This document shows, in pieces, positions 17,084 to 25,530 of a DNA stretch of 64,000 bases; within the stretch, counting starts at the first letter, position 1; each line of letters starts with the position of its first letter. A model generated the notes under the pieces. That model was not told the origin of the DNA, ran no database searches, and saw nothing but the letters and a program-made list of their open reading frames with translations. Position numbers and translations under genes: made by a program. The stretch is taken from NCBI RefSeq assembly GCF_024172095.1, contig NZ_JAMZDX010000002.1, positions 620,001-684,000 on the forward strand, read 5' to 3'. The DNA is from Kitasatospora cinereorecta (GTDB lineage: Bacteria; Actinomycetota; Actinomycetes; Streptomycetales; Streptomycetaceae).

Positions 17084-17698
17084 TCAGGTCCCGGCCGGCA
17101 CGGTCTCCGGCGCGGCGGTCTCCTGGGCCGAGGCCTCCTGCGCGGCGTCCGCCGAGCGCTGGCGGGCCCGGTAGGCGGCGACGTGCAGGCGGTTGCCGCA
17201 GGTACGGCTGTCGCAGTAGCGGCGGGAGCGGTTGCGGGAGAGGTCGACGAAGACCCGGGCGCAGTCCGGCGCCTCGCAGCGGCGCAGCCGCTCGCGCTCG
17301 CCGGCCATCACGATGAACGCCAGCGCCATGCCCAGCTCGGCCGCCAGGTGCCGGCCGATCGCGGCGTGCGGGGCGAAGTAGTGGATGTGCCAGCCGTGGT
17401 GGTCGTGGTTGACCAGGCGGGGGGTGGTGCCGGCCTCGGCGACCACCGCGTTGACCAGCTCGGCGGCCTGCTCGGTGGAGTCGGCCGAGAACACCTCGCG
17501 CAGCCGGCCGCGCAGGGCCTGGACGGCGGCCAGGTCGGCGGGACCGAGGGAGTCGATCTCGCTGATCGCCTGCTTGACCACGAACGCGCTCAGCGCGGGC
17601 ACGTCGGCGAGCTGCTCGCTCCCGCACGCCTGGGGCGCGGTGTTGAGCAGCTCCACCAGAATGCTCAGTGCGCACTCGGTGTCATGGGTGATCAGCAC
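17084..17698 (-). CDS. CGNR zinc-finger protein, putative regulator
   Basis: 204 residues. The N-terminal ~140 residues form the ABATE-like helical domain that usually precedes CGNR fingers. The C-terminal finger uses Cys-x4-Cys (RRCEAPDCARVF) and YCDSRTCGNR, followed by a basic stretch, which suggests nucleic-acid binding. The tail is Ala/Glu/Thr rich. GTG 17698 is chosen because AGGAG sits seven bases upstream; the frame is open to 17740 but lacks a better signal. Targets are unknown. Confidence 0.82.
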   Translation of the reverse strand: MLITHDTECALSILVELLNTAPQACGSEQLADVPALSAFVVKQAISEIDSLGPADLAAVQALRGRLREVFSADSTEQAAELVNAVVAEAGTTPRLVNHDHHGWHIHYFAPHAAIGRHLAAELGMALAFIVMAGERERLRRCEAPDCARVFVDLSRNRSRRYCDSRTCGNRLHVAAYRARQRSADAAQEASAQETAAPETVPAGT

Positions 17699-17705
17699 GT
17701 GGGGG

Positions 17706-17710
17706 CTCCT
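17706..17710 (-). promoter_or_regulatory. Ribosome-binding site deciding the CGNR start
   Basis: AGGAG on the minus strand, seven bases before GTG 17698. Confidence 0.55.
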
Positions 17711-17934
17711 CACGCGGCGGGGCCCAGCGGGCGCCCGCACCGGTCATCCCTCCGACTCTACCGGCACCGGACACAGCTGTGCCCCGGTTCGGACTCCGAT
17801 CGGAGCCCGGACCGGGGCGTCACCCCGAGGCCGCGGAAGACGCGCGGCGGAGTAGGGCGTCCGTGCCCCCGAGTAGGACGGACGCGTCGAGCCTCGCCCC
17901 GCCGTCGCACGGGCGGCGGGCGGCTCGGCCGGGG

Positions 17935-18348
17935 TCAGCTTTCGGCGAGGATGTGGGACAGCTCCCTGTCGAGGTCGAAGTGACGGTGTTCGGTGCCGGG
18001 CGGCACCGCGGCGTCGGTGCGCTTGAGGAAGGACTCGAGCGCCCGCGCAGGGGCCTCCAGCAGTGCCTCTCCTTCCGGAGAGCTGAGGGCGATGCAGACC
18101 ACCCCCTGACCGTGGCTCCGGGACGGCCAGACCCGGACGTCGCCGGTACCGGTGGGTCGGTGCAGCCCCTCCGCGAGGAGGTCTCGGGCGAACACCCATT
18201 CCACGGTCTCGTCGGCTCCGGTGTGGAACGTCGCGTGGACGGCGTAGGGGTCGGCGGTGTCGTAGCGCAGGCCCGCGGGGACGGGCAGTGAGGACTCGCT
18301 CGACACGATGAGGCGCAGGTGCAGCTCGCAGCTGACCGTGGTGTTCAT
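17935..18348 (-). CDS. ssgB: Sporulation-specific cell division protein SsgB
   Basis: 137 residues beginning MNTTVSCELHLRL and ending LSHILAES. It matches my memory of Streptomyces SsgB along its whole length, including RYDTADPYAVHATFHTG and the WPSRSHGQGVVCIALSSPEG block. SsgB, with SsgA, marks future division sites in aerial hyphae and recruits FtsZ, so it is required for sporulation septation. Its presence identifies the host as a sporulating actinomycete. The frame is open upstream of ATG 18348, but conservation starts there. It is divergent from the PGPGW membrane-protein gene. Confidence 0.97.
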   Translation of the reverse strand: MNTTVSCELHLRLIVSSESSLPVPAGLRYDTADPYAVHATFHTGADETVEWVFARDLLAEGLHRPTGTGDVRVWPSRSHGQGVVCIALSSPEGEALLEAPARALESFLKRTDAAVPPGTEHRHFDLDRELSHILAES

Positions 18349-18530
18349 AAGCGCCAGGGCCTTTCGCTCAGTGTGCGCTCGGGGAATCGCACGTCGGCGA
18401 ACGGACCATCCCACCTGAAAGGCCCGGGTAAACCCGTACGTGCCGATTCGGGTGCGAGTCGTACCCCTTCCGGCGCATTGCGGAATCGACGCCGGGGCGG
18501 CCGCAGGCCCTCTGCGGCAGGGAACTCGGG

Positions 18531-18536
18531 TACTTT
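18531..18536 (+). promoter_or_regulatory. Possible -10 box of the PGPGW gene (leaderless)
   Basis: TACTTT ends seven bases before ATG 18544, so transcription would start at or next to the start codon. No clear -35 is seen. Confidence 0.3.
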
Positions 18537-18543
18537 TCCAGGC

Positions 18544-19044
18544 ATGGCTGTAGGAAGCGACGAACGGCGGGTGGAGTCGATGGACGGCGGACCGGGGAGC
18601 GACCGACCCGACGGTCTTGACCGGGCCGACGGAGTCGACGGGGCCGAGCCGGACGGGCGGCCGGAGCGCCCCGGGCAACCGGTCGGCTCGCGGGCGCCGC
18701 ACTTCATCCGGCGCTCGCGCCCGCTGCACCTGAGCTGGCAGGTGTTGATCTTCCTGCTGGGCCTGGCCGTGGTCGGGCTCGGCGTGGTCCTGCTCCCGCT
18801 GCCGGGGCCGGGCTGGGTGGTCATCTTCCTGGGCATGGGCATCTGGGCGACCGAGTTCGTCTGGGCGCAGCTGGTGCTGCGCTGGACCAGGCGCAAGGTC
18901 ACGGAGGCGGCCGAGCGGGCCCTGGACCCGAAGGTGCGCCGGCGCAACCTGGTCCTCACCGGGATCGGCCTGGCGGTGATCGCCGGGCTCGGCGCCTGGT
19001 ACCTCGGCCGGTACGGGCTCACCGCGCCCTGGAACCTCGGCTGA
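18544..19044 (+). CDS. PGPGW (TIGR02611-like) membrane protein
   Basis: 166 residues. An acidic, Gly/Asp-rich N-terminus of ~50 residues precedes three membrane segments: ~63-83 (LIFLLGLAVVGLGVVLLPL), one containing PGPGWVVIFLGMGIWATEF, and a C-terminal one near 142-158. LPGPGW is the family signature. The function of the family is unknown. ATG 18544 may be leaderless; ATG 18580 is an alternative that would remove a variable stretch. A weak stem-loop lies just after the stop, near 19056-19079. Confidence 0.8.
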   Translation: MAVGSDERRVESMDGGPGSDRPDGLDRADGVDGAEPDGRPERPGQPVGSRAPHFIRRSRPLHLSWQVLIFLLGLAVVGLGVVLLPLPGPGWVVIFLGMGIWATEFVWAQLVLRWTRRKVTEAAERALDPKVRRRNLVLTGIGLAVIAGLGAWYLGRYGLTAPWNLG

Positions 19045-19088
19045 CGGAGTCGGCCGCCGGGGTGTTCGGAGCACCCCCGCCGATGGGG

Positions 19089-19094
19089 TAATGT
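19089..19094 (+). promoter_or_regulatory. Possible -10 box of the first tRNA-Val(CAC)
   Basis: TAATGT ends 13 bases before the mature 5' end. No good -35 is visible. Confidence 0.35.
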
Positions 19095-19107
19095 TTTCCC
19101 TGCACCC

Positions 19108-19179
19108 GGGCGATTAGCTCAGCGGGAGAGCACTTCGTTCACACCGAAGGGGTCACTGGTTCGATCCCAGTATCGCCCA
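19108..19179 (+). tRNA. tRNA-Val (CAC), copy 1
   Basis: 72 bases. Acceptor GGGCGAT pairs with ATCGCCC; the anticodon stem CTTCG/CGAAG encloses TTCACAC, so the anticodon is CAC. CCA is not encoded. Its own terminator follows at 19189-19235. Confidence 0.97.
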
Positions 19180-19188
19180 CCGGAATGC

Positions 19189-19235
19189 AATGGCGTAGGG
19201 CTCCGATCAATTAATGATCGGGGCCCTTCGCCATT
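19189..19235 (+). terminator. Terminator of tRNA-Val(CAC) copy 1
   Basis: Inner 12-bp stem (19198-19209 with 19215-19226) extended by a 7-bp outer stem (19189-19195 with 19229-19235) across a small internal loop. Confidence 0.75.
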
Positions 19236-19344
19236 TCGGCGTGCGTTCCGGTAACTGCTGATGCCTATTCAGTCGACGTGCGCCGGGCGGGTTCTGGCGG
19301 GCGCGATCGGCCGGACGGGATCCGGCGGGCGACGGCGGAAGCGA

Positions 19345-19375
19345 TTGGAGTCCGGTGCCCAAGTGGTGCTACAGT
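19345..19375 (+). promoter_or_regulatory. Promoter of the second tRNA-Val(CAC)
   Basis: TTGGAG (19345-19350), a 19-base spacer, then TACAGT (19370-19375), 14 bases before the mature tRNA. With the terminator upstream, this suggests the two tRNA genes are separate transcription units. Confidence 0.45.
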
Positions 19376-19389
19376 TCTTCTCGTTGCCC

Positions 19390-19461
19390 GGGCGATTAGC
19401 TCAGCGGGAGAGCACTTCGTTCACACCGAAGGGGTCACTGGTTCGATCCCAGTATCGCCCA
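19390..19461 (+). tRNA. tRNA-Val (CAC), copy 2
   Basis: Identical to the copy at 19108-19179 (anticodon CAC). The flanking sequences differ, apart from CCG immediately 5'. Confidence 0.97.
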
Positions 19462-19473
19462 CCGAGCACAACA

Positions 19474-19504
19474 CGCAGGCCCCGACGGAGAGTCGGGGCC
19501 TGCG
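19474..19504 (+). terminator. Terminator of tRNA-Val(CAC) copy 2
   Basis: Perfect 13-bp stem (19474-19486 with 19492-19504), 5-base loop, followed by GCGTTTTCC. It could also serve the converging exonuclease gene. Confidence 0.8.
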
Positions 19505-19544
19505 GCGTTTTCCGGGCCGTGAGCTGCGCCGGCGCGGGGCCCGC

Positions 19545-20318
19545 TCAGGCCGCCAACTCGCAGCGGTGGCCGGGCTCCAGGCGTTCGCCGCAACCGCACC
19601 GCGCCGGGCGCAGCGGCCAGGAGAGGTCCACCCGCTCCGGCGTGCCGCTCCGGTCGAACCAGCGCTGCAGACCCTGGGCCTGCGCCGCATGCCAGACGGT
19701 CTGCCGGAGTTGGAGCTCCGCCGGGGTGAGCGTGCCGAGCCGCTCGGTGTACCGGGCGCCGATCGCACGGACCAGGTCCATCGCCGCGGTGGCGTCCGCG
19801 GCGGCGTCGTGGGCGCCCTCGAGCCGTACGCCGTAGTGCAGGCACAGATCGGTCAGGGTGCGCCGGCCGCGACGGTAGCGGTCCACGTACTTGTCCAGCA
19901 CCCGCGGGTCCAGCACCAGGAGTTCGGCACCGGCCAGGCTCTCGGCGAGCGAACCGGCGCGGTGGCGGCGCAGTTCGCGGTCGAGCAGGGTCAGGTCGTA
20001 CGGGGCGTTCATCACCACCACCGGAACGCCGGCCCGGGCCTGCTCGGCCAGCGCGCGGGCGACCTCGGCGACCACGGTGCGGGCGGGGCGGCCGTGGCTG
20101 CGCACCCGCTCGTTCGAGATGCCGTGGACGGCGCGGGCCTGCTCTGGGATCGGCACCCCGGGGTCGGCCAGCCAGGTGGCGGCCCGCGGTTCGGCGCCGG
20201 GAGCCGACTGCAGGACCAGGGCGGCGGAGACGATCCGGTCGGACTCCACGTCCACCCCGGTGGTCTCGGTGTCGAAGGAGGCGAGCGGACCGTCGTACCA
20301 GGCTCGAAGCTGCTGCAT
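19545..20318 (-). CDS. DEDDh 3'-5' exonuclease (DnaQ-like)
   Basis: 257 residues. Exo motifs are FDTETTG (Asp16, Glu18), NAPYDLTLLDRE and HDAAADATAAMDLV, giving the DEDDh catalytic set of the PolIII epsilon/RNase T superfamily. A C-terminal Cys-rich patch (RCGCGERLEPGHRC) may bind zinc. It is a stand-alone exonuclease, probably in repair or RNA turnover, not the replicative proofreader, which I cannot assign by sequence. ATG 20318 is preceded by GAGGGGG. The frame upstream is open only because it overlaps thrS on the other strand. Confidence 0.86.
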   Translation of the reverse strand: MQQLRAWYDGPLASFDTETTGVDVESDRIVSAALVLQSAPGAEPRAATWLADPGVPIPEQARAVHGISNERVRSHGRPARTVVAEVARALAEQARAGVPVVVMNAPYDLTLLDRELRRHRAGSLAESLAGAELLVLDPRVLDKYVDRYRRGRRTLTDLCLHYGVRLEGAHDAAADATAAMDLVRAIGARYTERLGTLTPAELQLRQTVWHAAQAQGLQRWFDRSGTPERVDLSWPLRPARCGCGERLEPGHRCELAA

Positions 20319-20512
20319 GACCGACCCCCTCGGCAGATCCCGCGCGGCGCGCCGCCGAGGACCGGTGGTGCGCCGCACTCTGCGGTGGTGATACCGCAGT
20401 TGACGCGTCCTCAATCGCTCCGCGCGCGGCGGCTCACGATTCGTGACCGATCGGTTACCGGAGCGGCCGTCCGGGCCCCGGCTCGGGTGCGCGGCCGGGG
20501 CCCGCGGCTCGG

Positions 20513-20518
20513 TACCAT
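20513..20518 (+). promoter_or_regulatory. Possible -10 box of thrS
   Basis: TACCAT within GGTACCATG, about 50 bases before GTG 20571. The same octamer GGTACCAT occurs before relA (61507-61514), and TACCAT before pgsA. No clear -35. The 252-base gap before thrS shows no T-box-like structure. Confidence 0.3.
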
Positions 20519-20570
20519 GCACAGGCAGCGACGTGTTGCGAAACAGTAGCCAGAGCGTCAGGAGAGACCG

Positions 20571-22550
20571 GTGACGGACGTCCGGATCATCATCAACCGC
20601 GAACCCGATCGGGAAGAGCGCGTGGTGACCACGGGCACTACGGCCGCCGACCTCTTCGCCGACGACCGCTCGATCATCGCCGCCCGGGTGGCGGGCCAGC
20701 TGAAGGACCTCGCGTACGCCGTCCAGGACGGCGACGAGGTCGAGCCGGTCGTCATCTCCAGCCCCGACGGCCTCGACATCCTGCGCCACTCGACCGCGCA
20801 CGTGATGGCCCAGGCCGTGCAGGAGATCTTCCCGGAGGCCAAGCTCGGCATCGGCCCGCCGATCAAGGACGGCTTCTACTACGACTTCGACGTGGAGAAG
20901 CCGTTCCACCCCGACGACCTCAAGGCTGTCGAGAAGAAGATGCAGGAGATCATCAAGCGCGGGCAGAAGTTCTCCCGCCGGGTGGTCACCGACGAGGCCG
21001 CCCGCGAGGAGCTGGCCGGCGAGCCGTTCAAGCTGGAGCTGATCGGCCTCAAGGGCTCCGCCGCCACCGCGGGCGAGGGTGCGGACGTCGAGGTCGGCGC
21101 CGGCGAGCTGACCATCTACGACAACCTGGACCCGAAGACCGGCGAGGTGTGCTGGGGCGACCTCTGCCGCGGCCCGCACCTGCCCTCCACCCGGCACATC
21201 CCGGCGTTCAAGCTGATGCGCTCGGCCGCCGCCTACTGGCGCGGCAGCGAGAAGAACCCGCAGCTGCAGCGCCTGTACGGCACCGCCTGGCCGACCAAGG
21301 ACGAGCTCAAGGCCCACCTCGAGTTCCTCGAGGAGGCCGCCAAGCGCGACCACCGCAAGCTGGGCAGCGAGCTCGACCTGTTCTCCATCCCGGAGGAGAT
21401 CGGCTCCGGCCTCGCCGTCTTCCACCCCAAGGGCGGCATCATGCGCCGGGTGATGGAGGACTACTCGCGCAAGCGCCACGAGGAGTCCGGCTACGAGTTC
21501 GTCTACTCGCCGCACGCCACCAAGGGCACGCTCTTCGAGCTCTCCGGCCACCTGGACTGGTACGCCGACGGCATGTACCCGCCCATGAAGCTCGACGGCG
21601 ACATCGACTACTACCTGAAGCCGATGAACTGCCCGATGCACAACCTGATCTACCGCGCGCGTGGCCGCTCGTACCGTGAACTGCCGCTGCGGCTCTTCGA
21701 GTTCGGCACCGTCTACCGGTACGAGAAGTCCGGCGTGGTGCACGGCCTGACCCGCGCCCGCGGTTTCACCCAGGACGACGCCCACATCTACTGCACCCGT
21801 GAGCAGATGGCGGACGAGCTCGACTCGCTGCTCACCTTCGTGCTGGACCTGCTGCGCGACTACGGCCTGAACGACTTCTACCTGGAGCTGTCCACCAAGG
21901 ACCCGGAGAAGTACATCGGTTCGGACGAGGACTGGGCGGAGGCGACCGAGACCCTGCGGGCCGCCGCCGAGAAGCAGGGCCTGGAGCTCGTCCTCGACCC
22001 GGCCGGCGCCGCCTTCTACGGCCCGAAGATCTCGGTCCAGGCCAAGGACGCGATCGGCCGCACCTGGCAGATGTCCACCATCCAGGTCGACTTCCAGCTG
22101 CCGCAGCGCTTCGAGCTGGAGTTCCAGGGCCAGGACGGCAACCGCCAGCGCCCGGTCATGATCCACCGTGCGCTGTTCGGCTCGATCGAGCGCTTCTTCG
22201 CGGTGCTGCTGGAGCACTACGCTGGCGCCATGCCGCCGTGGCTGGCCCCGGTCACCGTGGTCGGCATCCCGATCACCGACGAGCACGTGCCGTACCTGCG
22301 CGAGGTCGCGGCCGAGCTGAAGAAGCACGGCATCCGGGTCGACGTGGACGCCTCCGACGACCGCATGCAGAAGAAGATCCGCAACGCCCAGAAGGCGAAG
22401 ATCCCCTTCATGCTGATCGCGGGCAACGACGACGTCGAGGCCGGCGCGGTGTCCTTCCGCTACCGCAACGGCGAGCAGAAGAACGGCGTGCCGGTGGCCG
22501 AGGCCGTCGCGGAGATCGTGGACGCGGTGGAGCGTCGCATTCAGGTCTGA
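20571..22550 (+). CDS. thrS: Threonyl-tRNA synthetase (copy 1, complete)
   Basis: 659 residues, full length. TGS domain ~1-65; editing domain with HSTAH (His73, His77) and the CRGPH region; class II catalytic core ~245-545 with MNCPMHN (zinc cysteine), [12 protein letters not shown] (motif 2) and a motif 3 region; anticodon-binding domain ~550-655. It charges tRNA-Thr and edits seryl-tRNA-Thr. GTG 20571 has GGAGAG about seven bases upstream. This is the only intact copy: the inverted copy at 39060-40729 and the truncated one at 40730-42391 are both broken. The fold-back point at 20886.5 lies at codon ~105. Confidence 0.97.
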   Translation: MTDVRIIINREPDREERVVTTGTTAADLFADDRSIIAARVAGQLKDLAYAVQDGDEVEPVVISSPDGLDILRHSTAHVMAQAVQEIFPEAKLGIGPPIKDGFYYDFDVEKPFHPDDLKAVEKKMQEIIKRGQKFSRRVVTDEAAREELAGEPFKLELIGLKGSAATAGEGADVEVGAGELTIYDNLDPKTGEVCWGDLCRGPHLPSTRHIPAFKLMRSAAAYWRGSEKNPQLQRLYGTAWPTKDELKAHLEFLEEAAKRDHRKLGSELDLFSIPEEIGSGLAVFHPKGGIMRRVMEDYSRKRHEESGYEFVYSPHATKGTLFELSGHLDWYADGMYPPMKLDGDIDYYLKPMNCPMHNLIYRARGRSYRELPLRLFEFGTVYRYEKSGVVHGLTRARGFTQDDAHIYCTREQMADELDSLLTFVLDLLRDYGLNDFYLELSTKDPEKYIGSDEDWAEATETLRAAAEKQGLELVLDPAGAAFYGPKISVQAKDAIGRTWQMSTIQVDFQLPQRFELEFQGQDGNRQRPVMIHRALFGSIERFFAVLLEHYAGAMPPWLAPVTVVGIPITDEHVPYLREVAAELKKHGIRVDVDASDDRMQKKIRNAQKAKIPFMLIAGNDDVEAGAVSFRYRNGEQKNGVPVAEAVAEIVDAVERRIQV

Positions 22551-22561
22551 CGACCGTCCGC

Positions 22562-22593
22562 AGTGGGGCAGGCTCGGCCGAGTCTGCCCCACT
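22562..22593 (+). terminator. thrS terminator
   Basis: A 32-base near-perfect hairpin (one G-T pair) 11 bases after the thrS stop. The identical copy is at 42403-42434; the inverted copy lies near 39020-39050. Confidence 0.75.
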
Positions 22594-22620
22594 CCGGTTT
22601 GAACGGTGGCGGCTCCGAAT

Positions 22621-22634
22621 ATGCTGATCAGCAT
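22621..22634. promoter_or_regulatory. 14-bp palindrome at the HIT start codon
   Basis: ATGCTGATCAGCAT is perfectly self-complementary and contains one candidate ATG and overlaps another. It may be an operator or an mRNA hairpin limiting initiation. It also occurs at 42462-42475 and near 38977-38990. Confidence 0.4.
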
Positions 22635-23187
22635 GATGAGTGAGCCGGAACTGCAGCAGGGCGTCGGCGAGCCGGACGGGTTCCGGCGCCTGTGGACCCC
22701 CCATCGGATGGCCTACATCCAGGGCGAGAACAAGCCCACCGGGCCGGCCCCGGACGACGGCTGCCCGTTCTGCTCGATCCCGAAGCTCAGCGACGAGGAC
22801 GGGCTGATCATCGCCCGCGGCAGCTCGGTCTTCGCGGTCCTCAACCTGTACCCGTACAACGGCGGCCACCTGATGGTCGTCCCGTACCGGCACGTCGCCG
22901 ACTACACCGACCTCGACGACGCCGAGACGGCGGAGCTGGCCGACTACACCAAGCGCGCGATGACCGCGCTGCGGGCCGCCTCCGGCGCGCACGGCTTCAA
23001 CATCGGCATGAACCAGGGCGCCGCGGCCGGCGCCGGCATCGCCGCCCACCTGCACCAGCACGTGGTGCCGCGCTGGGGCGGGGACACCAACTTCATGCCC
23101 GTGGTCGGCCACACCAAGGTGCTGCCGCAGCTGCTGGCCGACACCCGCAAGATGCTCGCCGACGTCTGGCCGCAGGGCCGACAGTGA
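22633..23187 (+). CDS. HIT family hydrolase, Ap4A phosphorylase-like (copy 1)
   Basis: 184 residues from ATG 22633. HIT motif HLHQHVV with His139, His141 and His143, and CPFCSI as a possible metal-binding pair. The mycobacterial homologue beside pgsA is known as an Ap4A phosphorylase, so a dinucleoside-polyphosphate role is likely here. ATG 22621 and ATG 22636 are alternative starts; a 14-bp palindrome (22621-22634) covers the start region. The gene order thrS-HIT-(...)-pgsA is conserved in actinobacteria. It converges on the unknown membrane-protein gene over a shared terminator. Confidence 0.88.
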   Translation: MMSEPELQQGVGEPDGFRRLWTPHRMAYIQGENKPTGPAPDDGCPFCSIPKLSDEDGLIIARGSSVFAVLNLYPYNGGHLMVVPYRHVADYTDLDDAETAELADYTKRAMTALRAASGAHGFNIGMNQGAAAGAGIAAHLHQHVVPRWGGDTNFMPVVGHTKVLPQLLADTRKMLADVWPQGRQ

Positions 23188-23192
23188 CAGAC

Positions 23193-23231
23193 GAAGGGGG
23201 GCGGGGACCGCGTAGGTCCCCGCCCCCCTTC
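23193..23231. terminator. Bidirectional terminator between HIT and the unknown membrane protein
   Basis: Perfect 17-bp stem (23193-23209 with 23215-23231), 5-base loop, between two converging genes. The identical copy is at 43034-43072. Confidence 0.85.
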
Positions 23232-23244
23232 GGTGTGTCCCGGC

Positions 23245-24888
23245 CTACCCGGCGTCGTAGCGGTCGACCCGGTACGGGCGGCTGCCCTGCATCTCCGACT
23301 TGAGGATGTTCGAGCGGTTGGTGAACCGCTCGATGCTCACGTCGTGCTCCGCCAGGAACTCCATCACCGCGGCGTGGATCACGTTCACCACCGGCGTCGA
23401 CGCGTAGATCGCGTCGTCCGACTTGAACCGGCTGGCCCAGGTGGCGTCCGTCCACGCCTGGCGCAGGCAGAACGGCTCCGGCAGGCCGATCGACCCGCCC
23501 AGGTAGGTCAGCAGGGTGGGCATCTTGTGGAACGGCGCCCGGACCGCCTGGCGCACCACCTCGTCGTCGTCGACCAACGGCAGCTGGATCGTCTGGTTCT
23601 CCCAGCGCCGGAAGGTCTTCGGGATGTCCTTCTCCTTCGGCTTGGGCTTGGCCATGAACCACGGCACCAGCGGACCCAGCGCGTAGCCGGTCACGTGCAC
23701 CTGCAGGTTGTTGTGCAGCACCACCACCTCGACCAGCATCGTGGTCACCAGCTGGCCCTTGTGCAGGACGTACTGGATCGCGATCCGGTGCCGCGGGTCG
23801 CTGCCGAAGGTCTGCTTGTTGGCCAACTCCTGGAGGGCGAAGTCGCGCATCCGGTAGTTGTCCATCTCGGGACCGCCGGGGCGGCCGATCTCGTCGGCCC
23901 CCTCCGGGATGTCCTGAACCATCCACTGGTTGATGGCCGCCTTCGGCATGCCACCGTTCGGGATCTCGCTTCCGGTGAGGCTGCCGAGCCGCTCGGTGAT
24001 CTTGCGGGTGAGGTCGCCGGTGTGGAAGACCCGGAAGTCCTCGTGCCCCTCGGCCGGCTTGAGGTCCTCGCGCAGACCCCAGTCGCCCCACCGGGAGCCG
24101 ACCCCGAGCACGCCCTTGGGGCCCGCGTAGTGCTGGACGTTGGTCTCCTGCTCGGCGGCCAGCCGGTCCAGCGAGTCCTTGAGGTCGACCGCCTTCTTGT
24201 CCAGGTGGTCGCGCGGGACGGCCTTGGGCACGGTCGCCGCCACCGGGTTGCCGCCGACCAGGTCGCCCCAGCGGGCGCGCTGCTCCAGCACCGAGCGCAC
24301 CACGATCCGCTTGGCGAGCAGCCAGCCCACCACCGGCATCAGCATCATCACCCGGACGTACAGCGACCACAGCCCGCTCACCGGCGGGCGGAGCGCGAAG
24401 AGCAGTGCCAGACCGCAGGCCAGCAACAGCGAGAGCGTGCCGTAGAAGCCGTCCCGGGCGGCGCTGCGGTTGCGGCCGAGCCAGGCCTTGGCCTGGTAAG
24501 CGGCCAGCCAGATGAGCGTGCCGGGCAGGAAGAGCACCCCGAACACGAAGGTGATCGTGGACAGCTGCTTGTCACGGGCGTCGCGCAGGTCCTGGGCGGC
24601 GAGGCAGTGCTCGACCACCGCGCGGGCGTCGGTGCCGAACGACGGCACCAGCGGGTTGCGCTTGGCCGCCAGGGTGCGGTCGATCAGCGCCCGGCTGAAC
24701 GCCTCGCCGGCACTCGGCCGGAACAGCTCGGACTTGCCGGGCTTCCACTTCACCCCGGCCAGGCCCTCGAGTTCCTTGTGCTCGCCGGTGCGGTACGCCG
24801 CGGAGGAGAGCGCCTGGGTGACCGCGGTCTGGTTTCCGACGTCCATCCGGGGAATCTGCGCACCCGGGGTCATGTCGAGCGTACTCAT
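23245..24888 (-). CDS. Unknown multi-pass membrane protein (copy 1)
   Basis: 547 residues; no family recognised. Residues ~1-105 are soluble; three hydrophobic segments lie at ~108-130 (FVFGVLFLPGTLIWLAAY), ~144-160 and ~168-188; residues ~190-547 are a large soluble C-terminal region, rich in charged residues, with KPKPKEKDIPKTF in the middle. It is well conserved in codon bias and has a strong GGAGGAGG before ATG 24888. TAGCCT (minus strand, 24923-24928) is a plausible -10. It sits between the HIT and DCC genes in a PIM/translation neighbourhood. The large cytosolic domain next to a hairpin-like membrane region suggests a scaffold or sensor, but that is only a guess. Confidence 0.75.
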   Translation of the reverse strand: MSTLDMTPGAQIPRMDVGNQTAVTQALSSAAYRTGEHKELEGLAGVKWKPGKSELFRPSAGEAFSRALIDRTLAAKRNPLVPSFGTDARAVVEHCLAAQDLRDARDKQLSTITFVFGVLFLPGTLIWLAAYQAKAWLGRNRSAARDGFYGTLSLLLACGLALLFALRPPVSGLWSLYVRVMMLMPVVGWLLAKRIVVRSVLEQRARWGDLVGGNPVAATVPKAVPRDHLDKKAVDLKDSLDRLAAEQETNVQHYAGPKGVLGVGSRWGDWGLREDLKPAEGHEDFRVFHTGDLTRKITERLGSLTGSEIPNGGMPKAAINQWMVQDIPEGADEIGRPGGPEMDNYRMRDFALQELANKQTFGSDPRHRIAIQYVLHKGQLVTTMLVEVVVLHNNLQVHVTGYALGPLVPWFMAKPKPKEKDIPKTFRRWENQTIQLPLVDDDEVVRQAVRAPFHKMPTLLTYLGGSIGLPEPFCLRQAWTDATWASRFKSDDAIYASTPVVNVIHAAVMEFLAEHDVSIERFTNRSNILKSEMQGSRPYRVDRYDAG

Positions 24889-25034
24889 CGGTTGAGCTGC
24901 CCCTCCTCCCCTTGTCAGCGGCAGGCTACCGTGCGGCGGCCCCGCTGCGCGGATGATCGTCCGAACCGCAGTCACATCTCGGCCGTCGCCCGGCCTACCC
25001 GTGATGGTGCCCACGATGCGGCAGGATCAGACGC

Positions 25035-25454
25035 ATGGCCGATGACATCTCGCGCGATCCGGTGCTGGTGTACGACGGGGACTGCGCCTTCTGTACCACC
25101 TGCGTCCGCTGGGCCGAGCGCTATCCGCGGGCGAGCCTGTCCTCCGCCGGCTGGGACGCCGTCCCGTTCCAGCGCGCGGACCTGGCCGGACTCGACGCCT
25201 TCACCGGCGGCCGCGGCCAGGTCACCCGGCAGCGGGCCGAACGCGAACTGCTCTGGATCACCCCCTCCCGCCGGGTGTACGGCGGCGCCCAGGCCGCCGC
25301 CCGGCTGCTGCTGCGCTCCGGCGGCGCCTGGGCGTGGGCCGGGGCGCTGCTCACCCTCCCGCCGGTCCGCCCGCTCGCCGAGGCGGTCTACCGGACGGTC
25401 GCCCGGCACCGCCACCAACTCCCCGGCGGCACCCCGGCCTGCGAGCTGCGCTGA
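25035..25454 (+). CDS. DCC-family (DUF393) thiol-disulfide protein (copy 1)
   Basis: 139 residues. YDGDCAFCTTC near residues 13-23 is the DxxCxxC signature of the DCC/DUF393 family, whose members have a thioredoxin-like fold and are predicted redox proteins. A hydrophobic C-terminal helix (AWAWAGALLTLPPVRPL) is present. No strong ribosome-binding site precedes ATG 25035. It is convergent with the EF-G2-like gene across a terminator. Its function is unknown. Confidence 0.82.
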   Translation: MADDISRDPVLVYDGDCAFCTTCVRWAERYPRASLSSAGWDAVPFQRADLAGLDAFTGGRGQVTRQRAERELLWITPSRRVYGGAQAAARLLLRSGGAWAWAGALLTLPPVRPLAEAVYRTVARHRHQLPGGTPACELR

Positions 25455-25487
25455 CCCTCACCCCTCCGGGACCCCGGCCGGCGGCAT

Positions 25488-25522
25488 CGGGCTCCCCCTC
25501 GGTCGATGCGAGGGGGAGCCCG
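25488..25522. terminator. Bidirectional terminator between the DCC and EF-G2 genes
   Basis: Perfect 14-bp stem (25488-25501 with 25509-25522), 7-base loop, between converging genes. The identical copy is at 45329-45363 and the inverted one near 36082-36116. Confidence 0.85.
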
Positions 25523-25530
25523 GTGGTGCG

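Noticed and set aside
20319..20570. T-box or other leader RNA before thrS
   Set aside because: I looked for a specifier hairpin and the T-box core sequence and saw neither; the likely leader is only about 45 bases.
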